Shown in pieces: positions 16,873 to 25,104 of a DNA stretch of 47,899 nt. A program made the position numbers and the translations under genes. The notes under the pieces were generated by a model. The model had not been told where the DNA came from, made no database searches, and saw nothing but the letters and a program-made list of their open reading frames with translations. The stretch is from assembly GCA_943788635.1 (NCBI GenBank), contig CALSRA010000008.1, positions 1-47,899 on the forward strand. Reading direction: 5' to 3'. Every line of letters starts with the position of its first letter. Position 1 is the first letter of the stretch. Source of the stretch: an uncultured Alphaproteobacteria bacterium. Its GTDB lineage: Bacteria; Pseudomonadota; Alphaproteobacteria; UBA8366; GCA-2717185.

Positions 16873-17021
16873 CCCGAAGCTATCAAGCCGACCGGTTGGC
16901 AGTGCGGCTGCACAAACCCGTTGCGGCCCGGGTGACGGAATGCCAAACCATCGGACCCGTCGCGCGAGAGAGACGCCTGCCCGAAGGCGCGACGGGATGG
17001 ATTGATGAGGAAGGATGCAGC

Positions 17022-17645
17022 ATGAAACTGTTCTGGGGATCGACATCGCCTTATGTGCGCAAGGTTGTGGTTGCCGCCGAGGAATGCGGCCTGACAGGCC
17101 GGATCGAGCGGGTCGAGGTGTTTCCATGGGATGCGGACACGACATACGGCGGCGTCAATCCGGTGGGCAAGGTTCCGGCCCTCATAACCGATGGCGGCCA
17201 GACGCTCTATGACAGCCCGGTCATTGTTGAATACCTCGACACGCTGCATGACGGCCGCAAGCTTGTTCCGCCAACCGGCGACGCGCGGTTCGAGGCGATG
17301 CGAATCGCGGCCCTTGGCGACGGCATGATGGACGCGGTGATCCTGCTCTATAGCGAGTTGGAACGGCGGCCGAAGGAATTGCACTGGGATTTCTGGGACA
17401 ACCGGATGCGCAACACGGTCAACCGTTCGCTCGATGCGCTGGACGGCGATGCCGGATCGTTCAATCCCGACCAGCCTGATATCGCACAGATCACGGCGGG
17501 TGTCGGCGTCGGCTGGCTTGAGTTCCGCCAGGCAATCCTGGGGATCGACTGGCGCGCCGGGCGCCCGACACTGGCGGCGTGGTTCGATAGATTCAACCAG
17601 CGCCCGTCCATGACCGGGTCCGTGCCAAAACCGCCCGTGCGGTAA
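17022..17645 (+). CDS. Glutathione S-transferase family protein
   Basis: A 207-residue protein with an N-terminal thioredoxin-fold GST domain: MKLFWGSTSPYVRKVVVAA, then NPVGKVPALI and the glutathione-binding DSPVIVEYLD. A helical C-terminal domain ending FNQRPSMTGSVPK follows. GSTs conjugate or reduce substrates with glutathione. Start ATG 17022 lies behind gaggaagga; the open frame upstream to 16896 has no support. It lies 149 bases after tctA on the same strand and may be co-transcribed. Confidence 0.88.
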   Translation: MKLFWGSTSPYVRKVVVAAEECGLTGRIERVEVFPWDADTTYGGVNPVGKVPALITDGGQTLYDSPVIVEYLDTLHDGRKLVPPTGDARFEAMRIAALGDGMMDAVILLYSELERRPKELHWDFWDNRMRNTVNRSLDALDGDAGSFNPDQPDIAQITAGVGVGWLEFRQAILGIDWRAGRPTLAAWFDRFNQRPSMTGSVPKPPVR

Positions 17646-17789
17646 GGCCGTCGGGGGAAGCCGGCGAAGTTCAATGCATGGATAAAAATACCTTCACTAT
17701 TCCGTTAACCATCACAGCGATGCCCGAGCTGTTCATGCATGGTGGTCGGCGTTGGAGGAGCATAACGTTCGTTTGTGAAGGGCATCAGC

Positions 17790-18568
17790 ATGATGAATTG
17801 TAAAAAGGTGGTGGCAGGATTGATTCTTGGCCTTGCCGCGACGTCATTGACGGCGACGGCGGCTTTCTCTGTCCCGCTGGACATCGTCAATCACTCGTTT
17901 GAAGACGACGCGAATACATTCAACGAGTTTTTCTTTGGCAACCCGACCGGGTGGGACCTCATCGATACCGGTGGAATCATCGGCGGCGGCGACCTGCAGG
18001 GTACCTTGACCGTTACCGGCGGAAATTACTTCGGCGGGACGGCACCTGACGGTGACAATGTCGCCCTCATCTTTTTAAGTGGTGACGTGGGCACGACCGA
18101 AGTCGGCCTGGGCCAGACATTATCGTCAACCCTCACCGCCAACACCGACTACACCCTGTCGGTAGATGTCGGCAATATCAATTCCGGCGACGCCACGAAT
18201 GGCACGTTCTTCGACCTCAGCGGGTTTCCCGGCTATCGCATCGAATTGCTGGCCGGGGCGTGCTCCTGGCAGAGGACTTTGAACTGACGGACTCCCCCAT
18301 CGGCGAAGGCGAATTCGCGCTGCGGGAACTGACCTTCTCCACGGGTGCCGCGCCGGCACTCCTGGGCCAGGACCTGGAGATACGCCTCTTTAATCTGAAC
18401 CTCGCGGATGCGAATTTTCCGGGCGCCGATCTGGAAGTTGATTTTGACAACGTACGGCTCGACGCGTCGTCCAATCTTGAAATCCCTGAACCTGGCGCAC
18501 TGGCCCTGTTCGGCCTTGGACTCGCGGGGCTGTGCCTTGCGCGCCGCCGCAGGGCGGGCCGACAGTAA
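17790..18568 (+). CDS. PEP-CTERM sorting-signal protein (one frameshift)
   Basis: An exported protein with a signal peptide (KKVVAGLILGLAATSLTATAA), a beta-sandwich body (VNHSFEDD, GWDLIDTGG, LSSTLTANTDYTLSVDVGN, DFDNVRLDA) and a C-terminal PEP-CTERM signal. That signal is IPEPGALALFGLGLAGL followed by the basic tail ARRRRAGRQ. Such tails are processed by exosortase (EpsH family), usually with exopolysaccharide genes elsewhere in the genome. The frame breaks near 18255, where one G is missing from a G run (LAG then VLLAEDFEL); restoring it gives about 259 residues. ATG 17790 has aaggg upstream; GTG 17775 is an alternative. The body resembles other PEP-CTERM extracellular proteins of unknown function. 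Confidence 0.8.
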
Positions 18569-18581
18569 ACCGGATAATTCT

Positions 18582-18740
18582 GAGGGAGCAGAAGCGCGGG
18601 CGGCCAACTGGGCGAAGGGCGACGCGGAAGCCGCCACCGCCCTCGTCGACCGCCGCATGATCCGCGCGCTCACCCTGTACGGCACGGCCGCCGAATGCCG
18701 CGACCGGCTGGCGGAATACCGCGACGCTGGGCGCAGTGTC
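18582..18740 (+). pseudogene. C-terminal remnant of a luciferase-like (LLM) flavin monooxygenase
   Basis: About 52 codons, NWAKGDAEAATALVDRRMI then LTLYGTAAECRDRLAEYRDAG, match the last helices of luciferase-like flavin/F420 oxidoreductases. There is no start and no catalytic body. The sequence stops matching near 18740, just before a new AT-rich promoter. It looks like the stump left by a deletion or insertion at this junction. Confidence 0.55.
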
Positions 18741-18834
18741 ACCCAAATTCGAAACACGGTGACAGTACACCATTATGTTTCGCCTCTAAAATTACGCACT
18801 TTCACCGTAGCCCCATGCCGATAGGGCTGAGGCA

Positions 18835-18863
18835 TTGACTTTTAACCCTTAATAGTATATTAT
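18835..18863 (+). promoter_or_regulatory. Sigma-70-type promoter of the terminase-like gene
   Basis: TTGACT (18835-18840) and TATTAT (18858-18863) are separated by 17 bases in an AT-rich patch. The start codon lies 33 bases downstream, preceded by agggagg. Confidence 0.65.
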
Positions 18864-18895
18864 TCCTGTTTTCTCTTTTCAGGGAGGACAGGGAT

Positions 18896-19660
18896 ATGAA
18901 CAAGCCCAACGAGCGGCATGAACGGTTCTGCCGGGAATATGTCCGCCGGCCCGTGGGCAGTGCGGCGGCGCTGGCGGCGGGGTATTCTGAAGATAATGCG
19001 GCGGCGCAGGCCTGCCGATTGTTGGCGCGGCCCGATATTCAGGTGCGGATCGCCGAGTTGCGCGACGAGGTTGCCGCCCGGCAATGCGGGGATGTGAGCG
19101 CGGTGCTGGCGCGGCTGCAGGTCATTTATGAACTTGCTATCGAGCAGAACCAGTTCAGTACCGCCCTGCGCGCCGTGGCGTTGCAGTTGCGGGTGTCCGG
19201 GATGGTGCCCGAAGGGCGCGGCGGCACGCGGCGGGCCGGGCCGGATTACGGGGCGATGCTCTCGGAAATCGCCGGCATGGCCGATCTGGCGCCACCGGCG
19301 ACGGAACCTGTTGCGGCGCCCGATGGATCGCGGCCGGAACCCTGCGCGGGAGCGCAAGCGTTAGCGGCAGGGCAAGCGTCAGAGCATCCGGGGTCGGCGG
19401 CGGAAATGCCAAGGAATGCCAATAAAAGCCAATCAAACACACATAAAGCCGCCACACGGGGCGATGGCAGCCTGTTCCTGGAAGCCCTGCTGGCCGGGAC
19501 GTCCCCCCTGCCCGGCCTGCCTGCCGACCCCTTGGCTGATTATCTGGCCAAACCACTAGCCAAACCACTAGCCAAATTATCGACCGCACCATTCGCCGGG
19601 GGCAGCGCCGCCGCCGTCGCCCCGGCCGCGCCGGTGCGTTACAGCAGCTTCCAGCCGTAG
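18896..19660 (+). CDS. Orphan terminase small-subunit-like protein
   Basis: A 254-residue protein. Residues 1-70 (NERHERFCREYVRRPVGSAAA, AAGYSEDNAAAQACRLLARP, VRIAELRDE) match the Terminase_2 small-subunit DNA-binding domain, which recognises phage packaging sites. The C-terminal half is Ala/Pro-rich, low-complexity and carries a short repeat (LAKPLAKPLAKL). No large terminase, portal or capsid gene is nearby, so it is an orphan: a domesticated gene, prophage remnant or small mobile cargo. It has its own strong promoter and ribosome site, and its end overlaps the convergent CDP-alcohol phosphotransferase gene by 22 bases. Confidence 0.75.
   Translation: MNKPNERHERFCREYVRRPVGSAAALAAGYSEDNAAAQACRLLARPDIQVRIAELRDEVAARQCGDVSAVLARLQVIYELAIEQNQFSTALRAVALQLRVSGMVPEGRGGTRRAGPDYGAMLSEIAGMADLAPPATEPVAAPDGSRPEPCAGAQALAAGQASEHPGSAAEMPRNANKSQSNTHKAATRGDGSLFLEALLAGTSPLPGLPADPLADYLAKPLAKPLAKLSTAPFAGGSAAAVAPAAPVRYSSFQP
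19548..19576 (+). repeat. Short tandem repeat in the terminase-like gene
   Basis: The unit ccaaaccactag occurs twice in tandem, followed by a partial third copy. In-frame it encodes LAKP repeats in the low-complexity C-terminal region. Confidence 0.6.
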
Positions 19661-20295
19661 AGGGCGCTCATGAGCAGCGTATAGGCCGCGAGCAGCACGA
19701 CATTGACCGGGTTGCCCGATAGCTTCGGCGTTTTGATCTTGGAAATATTCAGGGCCGCGAGTCCCAGCCCGGTGGCATAAAGAATGATGGCGAAAAGGCC
19801 GGTGCTGAACAGGCCTTCGAACAGGAACAGGAAGACGATTGCGATGTTGTTGTTGTCAATCGCCAGGCCGGTATATCTGGACCCGCCCGCCAGGCCGAAG
19901 GTGCTGAAATAGCTCAGCCGCATGACGCCCGCGGCGAGCATGAAAAAGGCGCCCGGCAGGTAGGCCGGCTCGAAATTGCCGTAGCTCATCAGCAGTATGG
20001 CCGGGGTGACGCCGTAGCTGACGATGTCGATCAGCACGTCGAGCTGTCCGCCAAACAACTGGTCGGAACCGGTTCGTCCTTTCATCCGGCGGGCAATCAG
20101 CCCATCGGCCCAGTCGAAGGCGACGGCCCAGATCATTCCGATCATCGCCGCCGAGTAAATGCCTAAAATAATAAAATATATTGCAAGAAGCGTACAGCCG
20201 AGACCGGCCAGTGAACAAATATTTGGGAGGTCCCAGAAATAAGATAGGATTGATTTTTGATCTTTTTCTTGAGTATTTGGGATTTTTTCTGCCAT
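19639..20295 (-). CDS. CDP-alcohol phosphatidyltransferase family membrane protein
   Basis: A 218-residue membrane enzyme that transfers a phosphoalcohol or phosphatidyl group from a CDP-activated donor. It carries the catalytic motif as D61-W-A-D64-G65-L-I-A68-R69, then G82, D86 and D90 (QLDVLID). The spacing between the Arg and the Gly is four residues longer than in classic PssA. About six hydrophobic segments follow. It resembles phosphatidylserine synthase-like proteins. It is divergent from a cytidylyltransferase gene, which suggests the pair makes and uses a CDP-alcohol for an unusual head group. Start ATG 20295 is behind acagga. Confidence 0.85.
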   Translation of the reverse strand: MAEKIPNTQEKDQKSILSYFWDLPNICSLAGLGCTLLAIYFIILGIYSAAMIGMIWAVAFDWADGLIARRMKGRTGSDQLFGGQLDVLIDIVSYGVTPAILLMSYGNFEPAYLPGAFFMLAAGVMRLSYFSTFGLAGGSRYTGLAIDNNNIAIVFLFLFEGLFSTGLFAIILYATGLGLAALNISKIKTPKLSGNPVNVVLLAAYTLLMSALYGWKLL

Positions 20296-20400
20296 ATGCG
20301 ATCCTGTATTTGTAGGGTCAGTTGTTTTTTACTGATTTACAACTATATTTAATACTTACATTTTAACGAATAATATTTGGGCAAAGGATCATATTAGATA

Positions 20401-20886
20401 ATGATTGTCTATACCGTCGGCACGTTCGATCTGTTGCATGTGGGCCATCTGGCCCTGCTAACCTATTGCCGGACATTGGGTAATGTGGTTGCGGTCGGCG
20501 TTGCTTCCGATGCGGTCGTCAATCTTTACAAGCCCAATGTGCCGGTTATTCCGCTGGATCAGCGCATGGAAATGCTGAAATCGCTGCGCTGTGTCGATAT
20601 CGTGCGCCCGTATCACGCGCTGGAATATGTCTCGGGTTGCCGGGCCGTGAAGGCGGATATTTTCGTGATCGGGGAAGACTGGGGCCGCAAGCCGCAGAAC
20701 CTCGACGTGGAAAGCTATCTTGCGGCCGAGGGCAAGCAGGTGATCCAGGTGCGCTACAATCCCCGGAACTCGTCGACGCAAATCAAGCGGACCGCCATTG
20801 CCCAGTCGCATGAGGTAAAGCCCAATCGCGACGGGCGGCAATTGCGCAGCGTTTCCACCACCGAAGCGTTGCCGCTCAGCGCCTGA
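20401..20886 (+). CDS. Glycerol-3-phosphate cytidylyltransferase-like nucleotidyltransferase
   Basis: A 161-residue cytidylyltransferase of the TagD/RfaE type, joining CTP and a phosphoalcohol to give a CDP-alcohol. It has GTFDLLHVGH (residues 7-16, the HxGH motif), then GVASDAVVN, R-M-E-M-L near 60, and NSSTQIKR, a variant of the ISTTxIK signature, near 125. About 30 C-terminal residues look unstructured. It starts 105 bases from the divergent CDP-alcohol transferase with an AT-rich region between. The acceptor could be glycerol-3-phosphate, ethanolamine- or inositol-type phosphate; the sequence does not decide. Confidence 0.85.
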   Translation: MIVYTVGTFDLLHVGHLALLTYCRTLGNVVAVGVASDAVVNLYKPNVPVIPLDQRMEMLKSLRCVDIVRPYHALEYVSGCRAVKADIFVIGEDWGRKPQNLDVESYLAAEGKQVIQVRYNPRNSSTQIKRTAIAQSHEVKPNRDGRQLRSVSTTEALPLSA

Positions 20887-20901
20887 CGGGGCCTTTGTTA
20901 C

Positions 20902-21963
20902 TCAGTAGGCGCGTGCCCAGTCGATGGTCTTTTCAAGCGGCCGCCCGTGCAGGTAGTCGTCCAGGTATTCACAGAACAACGCGATCCCCCGGTGCTGGCT
21001 GACGTCTGACACGCCGGAGGTATGCGGCGTGATGAGGATTTTCGGGTGGCGCCACATGCGTTCGCTCGGCTGGTATTCGAATTCGCCGACATAGACATCC
21101 AGCGCCGCGCCGCGCAGCGTGCCCGCGTCCAGTGCGTCCAGCATCGCCGCTTCCTTGACGATCTCTCCCCGCGCCACATTGATCACGGTGGCGCCCGGCT
21201 TCATCACCGCAAAGGCGGCTTCGTCCAGCAGGTCGGCGGTTTCGGGGGTCCAGTGGCAGGCCACGAACACGAAATCGCTTTTCGCCAGCAGTTCGGGCAA
21301 ATCAGCGGCGGGCCGGATTTTCGAAAACCCCGGCTGCAGCGCATCGCCGGCCCCGGTGGCGCTGCGCCGGGTGCCGACGACGTTCATGCCCATGGCCGCA
21401 CACAGCCGCCCGATCTCGCCGCCAATGCCGCCCGCGCCGATGACGCAGGCGGTCTTGCCCTGGATCAGCAGCGAACGGTATTCGCCGCGCCGGAACTGCC
21501 CGGTCGTGGCATCGGCATCGGCATAATTGAAATCCTTGGCGAAATACATCATGCCGGCGATCGCCCATTCGGCAATCGGCAGCGGGTTGGCGAGCCCGCG
21601 CGAGGTCGTGACCATCACGTCGCTGTTCCACAGGTCGCTGTTGATCAGGTTGCTGGCGCCCGCCGGCCGCTGGTGAAACCATTTCAGCTTCGGTGCGCGG
21701 GACCGGATATCGAGCGGAAACGGGAAGGTCGCGAGGACCACCTCCGCCTCTGCCAGCAGCGCATCGCGCTCCGCGCGTGTCCCGGTGCCGGTGGCCCCTT
21801 TTCCGACATACAGATCGCAGGTATGCGCGGGCCAGGTATCCCGGTATTCGCCGTCGAACCAGCCGCCGGCCTCCACCAGTTCGACGCCCGGCGCGACGGC
21901 ACGGATCTTCGCCTTGTCCGCATCGTTCAGCCGCAGAAGGCTGAGGATATTTACGTTACGCAT
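20902..21963 (-). CDS. D-2-hydroxyacid dehydrogenase
   Basis: Third D-2-hydroxyacid dehydrogenase in the window, about 353 residues. It has the nucleotide motif VIGAGGIGGEIG, catalytic Arg in NVARGEIVKE and His in ITPHTSGVSDVSQHRG; a Glu candidate lies in VYVGEFEYQPSE. The N-terminal domain is longer than in the other two. Start ATG 21963 (MRNVNIL) fits the domain; a GTG at 22017 is possible. It converges on the cytidylyltransferase gene, 15 bases away. Substrate unknown. Confidence 0.85.
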   Translation of the reverse strand: MRNVNILSLLRLNDADKAKIRAVAPGVELVEAGGWFDGEYRDTWPAHTCDLYVGKGATGTGTRAERDALLAEAEVVLATFPFPLDIRSRAPKLKWFHQRPAGASNLINSDLWNSDVMVTTSRGLANPLPIAEWAIAGMMYFAKDFNYADADATTGQFRRGEYRSLLIQGKTACVIGAGGIGGEIGRLCAAMGMNVVGTRRSATGAGDALQPGFSKIRPAADLPELLAKSDFVFVACHWTPETADLLDEAAFAVMKPGATVINVARGEIVKEAAMLDALDAGTLRGAALDVYVGEFEYQPSERMWRHPKILITPHTSGVSDVSQHRGIALFCEYLDDYLHGRPLEKTIDWARAY

Positions 21964-22100
21964 CTGGTTCCGAATGCCCCCTGTCCGGTTTCCGGTGTCG
22001 GTCGGTACAAACGGCACCGCATTTACCCTTCCCGCACCCGGAAGGGATGCCGATCCGGCAATACTGAAAAGTATAGCCAGCCCCCTGATATCTGCAAAAC

Positions 22101-22125
22101 CCTGATCGAGAAGCGAGCGATCAGG
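22101..22125. repeat. Perfect 8-bp inverted repeat in an intergenic region
   Basis: cctgatcg (22101-22108) and cgatcagg (22118-22125) flank a 9-base spacer. The repeat lies in the 290-base gap between the leftward dehydrogenase and the rightward glycosyltransferase-like gene. It could be an operator site or an RNA hairpin; there is no T-tract for a terminator. Confidence 0.45.
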
Positions 22126-22253
22126 ATGCCCTTTTGCACGGAATGTTACGGCTCGCGGCGCTGGCCTGAATTACACTAACATACTGGACGTTATCCGAAT
22201 CCGGCGTAAGAGTATCTCGCACACGGAAAATCAGGCAGGGATGGTGTCGAAGA

Positions 22254-23857
22254 ATGGGAGGACCGGACAGGAACAGCCTTGGTGTTGCCGGCGGCGCCCT
22301 GATCGTGCTGATTGCCCTGATTATTCTCGTGACACGATTGACCCCGATATGGGGCGGTTATGATCCCTGGATTGATGAATCGATGCTGCTTTCCAGTTTC
22401 CCGCTGGAAAGCTGGGCGGCGTTGTTCCGTCCCCTGCCCCTGTTCGAACAGGCGACGCCGCTGGGGCATGCGGTCCTGCTGCATATCACGACGGGGATCT
22501 TCCCCCAGGATGCCGTTATGGCGACGCGGCTGGTCAGCGCAATGGCGGGACTTACTGCCGCCGGGTTCCTGTATGCGACGCTTCGCCGGGTGACCATCGG
22601 TGACGAACGTGTGCTGGCGCTGTCGCTGATTTGCCTCAGCCCCTTCATCATCCGCTACAGCCTGGAGATAAAGCCCTACATCTTCGATTACCTGTCGACC
22701 TGCATGGTGATGTACGCGGGGGCTCGCCTGATTCATGCGCGGCGGGTGGTGGACATGGCTGTGTTCGTAACGGCGGGTGTTTTTGCGGTCGTGTTTTCCT
22801 TCACCGCACCGCTCGTGATCGGCGCACTGGGTATCGGCGTCGCCGTCCAGCGCTGGGCCGATTCCCCGCGCGGGTTCGTTCTGCGGGAGCATCTCACATT
22901 CGCCGGGGTTCTGGCGTTTCTGGCGGCAGCGTTTCTCGCCTGCTATTTCCTGTACACGCGTCCCGTGACCGCGCTGCAGTTTGCGTCCTGGAACCAACAG
23001 TACCAGCGCGACTTTCTGGTCTTCCCGCCGCTGTCACTCGATGCGCTGCGCGATTGGCTGGCCCTGCCGCTCTTTATGTTTCAGCAACTGGATCCGCTGC
23101 CGGGCTGGGTATATTCCGACTATCCCCAGGCACCCCTGAAATGGATCATGCTGTTCTTTTTCAGCGCCGTGATGATCTGCGGTATATCGGCAATGGGACG
23201 CCGTCGTATTTATTTGCCTAGCAGTCTCGGTGCTGCTGCCTTTCTGATCTTTGGGCTTAACCTCGCCGGTATCCTGCCGATATCCTTTGTCCGCCATTTC
23301 ACGTTTATCATGCCGATTACGGGCATTATCTTCGCCTGTGGAATCGTCGTGTTGCTGCGCTGGCTTCTGGACAGGATTTCCCCCGTTCATGCGCAGCGCA
23401 CGATGGCTCTGGTCCTCGCCTGTTCGGTGATACTGTATTCCGCTCGGGGCCTGTACCGCTCGACGACCCTGGCGATAGAGGAAGTCTCGCCGCTCATCGC
23501 CCATATACAGGCAGGTGATCATGCGGATGCGCCGGTATGGGTTTATCTGGCGGCTCAGCCGGCAATGCGGGTGCTGGCACCTGAAGGAATGTCGATCATC
23601 GGCAACGTCGATCACGTAAGCAATCCGGTCGGGTTTTTCTTCAAGCATCAGAACTTTCCTTCTTTTTCGGTCAATGAAGCCTACGTGCGGAAATTCAGAG
23701 AGGACCTGCGCGGGCGTGATTTTGTCTGGATGTATTTTCTCATTTGTTCATGGAGACAGAGGTCCCGCGGTTGCGCGCGATTGCGGAGGAAGAAGTCGGC
23801 ACATGCCGCGAGGTCATGGCAACCCGTGGTGCGTTCCTGTGGCAATGCGGGAAGTGA
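22254..23857 (+). CDS. GT39-like polytopic membrane glycosyltransferase or related protein (one frameshift)
   Basis: About 534 residues with ten or more hydrophobic segments. The early loop WGGYDPWIDESMLLSS resembles the first-loop acidic motif of ArnT/GT39 (C-superfamily) enzymes, which move sugars from polyprenyl carriers. RYSLEIKPYIFDYL follows, as in related proteins. A C-terminal soluble domain contains VWVYLAAQPAMRVLAPEG. The frame breaks near 23735, where a base is missing. The corrected end is FSHLFMETEVP then LRAIAEEEVGTCREV and a stop at 23855-23857. Start ATG 22254 has no strong ribosome site. Donor and acceptor are unknown. Confidence 0.7.
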
Positions 23858-23975
23858 AAAGCGGTAATTTTCTGATGCTTTCCTGATGTCGCCGGAAATA
23901 TTGGAAAGAATGTCGCCGGGCACCGTATAAAGCATCTGAGAAACAGTTTTTGTCGCGCCTATTACAGGAAGACCC

Positions 23976-25097
23976 ATGGATATTGAAGACCTGCCAACGC
24001 CCTCGCTGATACTTGACCGCGCGGTCGTTACCCGCAATACGCAGCGCATGAGTGCACGGATGAACGAACACGGTGTCGCGTTGCGGCCGCATTTGAAAAC
24101 GGCGAAATCCGTGCCTGTGGCAAAGCTGGCGACGGCGGGGCATAGCGGCGCGATCACCGTGTCGACCCTGGCAGAGGCGGCGTATTTCCTGTCGCACGGT
24201 ATTGCCGATATCACCTATGCGGTTTGTCTTGCGCCGAACAAGGTCGCCACGGCGGCGGCGCTGATCGCGCAGGGCGCGGAATTGAGGGTGATCATCGATT
24301 CCATCGATGCGGCGCTGGCGATCGCCGGCCATGCCGGGCCGGAACGTTTCAAGGTAATGGTGGAGATAGATTGCGGCGATGCGCGTACGGGGCTGCTGCC
24401 GGATGCGCTAGATCTGTTGGATATCGCACAGATCATTGATGATTCGCCGCAGGCCGAGTTACTGGGGGTTCTAACCCATGGCGGGCATTCGTATGGCGAA
24501 CGGGATATTGCGGGTATCCAGCGTATCGCCCGCGAAGAGCGGGAAGCCGTCGTTCATGCGGCGCAGCGGCTGCGTGACGCTGGTTTGCCCTGCCCTGTCG
24601 TCAGCGCCGGGTCTACGCCGACGGCGATGCATGGCGAGAGCTATGAGGGAATTACCGAAATGCGGCCGGGCGTGTTCGTGTTCTTTGACCTCGACCAGCT
24701 TTCACGGCAGGCCTGCGGGCCGGATGACCTTGCGTTGTCGGTGCTGGGTACGGTGATTGCCCATAACCGGCATGTCGGGCAGATCGTGACGGATACCGGC
24801 GCGCTCGCGATGTCCAAGGATATCAGCGCCAATACGCGCTGGCCCGATGCGGGCTATGGCGCGGTCTGCAATGCACGGACACTGGCGCCGATGGCGGGGT
24901 TGCATGTCGCCAAGGTCAGCCAGGAACACGGCATTGTGCCGGTAACCGACCCGGCACAGTATGACCTTCTGCCCATCGGCACCAAAATCCGTGTGTTGCC
25001 CAACCACGCCTGCATCACCGCTTCCGCCTATACCCATTACGAGGTGGTGGACGGTAACGAGGTCGTGGACCGCTGGGAGCGGATCAGCGGCTGGTGA
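23976..25097 (+). CDS. D-threonine aldolase / D-serine dehydratase-like PLP enzyme
   Basis: A 373-residue fold-type III PLP enzyme. The PLP lysine is K41 in LRPHLKTAKS. LTHGGHSYG and SAGSTPTAMH (phosphate binding) follow, and the C-terminal domain has the metal-site motif PNHACITA. This layout is shared by metal-dependent D-threonine aldolases, D-serine dehydratases and 3-hydroxy-D-aspartate enzymes. It cleaves or dehydrates a D-beta-hydroxy amino acid, and the exact substrate is open. Start ATG 23976 follows aggaag. It is convergent with the acyl-CoA dehydrogenase gene, 8 bases away. Confidence 0.88.
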   Translation: MDIEDLPTPSLILDRAVVTRNTQRMSARMNEHGVALRPHLKTAKSVPVAKLATAGHSGAITVSTLAEAAYFLSHGIADITYAVCLAPNKVATAAALIAQGAELRVIIDSIDAALAIAGHAGPERFKVMVEIDCGDARTGLLPDALDLLDIAQIIDDSPQAELLGVLTHGGHSYGERDIAGIQRIAREEREAVVHAAQRLRDAGLPCPVVSAGSTPTAMHGESYEGITEMRPGVFVFFDLDQLSRQACGPDDLALSVLGTVIAHNRHVGQIVTDTGALAMSKDISANTRWPDAGYGAVCNARTLAPMAGLHVAKVSQEHGIVPVTDPAQYDLLPIGTKIRVLPNHACITASAYTHYEVVDGNEVVDRWERISGW

Positions 25098-25104
25098 GTG
25101 GGCG

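Noticed and set aside
16213..17145. 310-codon minus-strand frame over tctA and the GST start
   Set aside because: Arg/Gln-rich shadow; both plus-strand genes are well supported.
19540..19585. Repeat in the terminase-like gene as a CRISPR-like array
   Set aside because: Only two full 12-base units with no spacers; it is coding repeat.
21022..22179. 385-codon plus-strand frame over the third hydroxyacid dehydrogenase
   Set aside because: It is a GC-driven shadow of the minus-strand enzyme, which has all family motifs.
22191..22997. 268-codon minus-strand frame opposite the membrane glycosyltransferase
   Set aside because: Low-complexity Arg/His/Gln-rich translation with no motif; the plus strand has coherent membrane helices.
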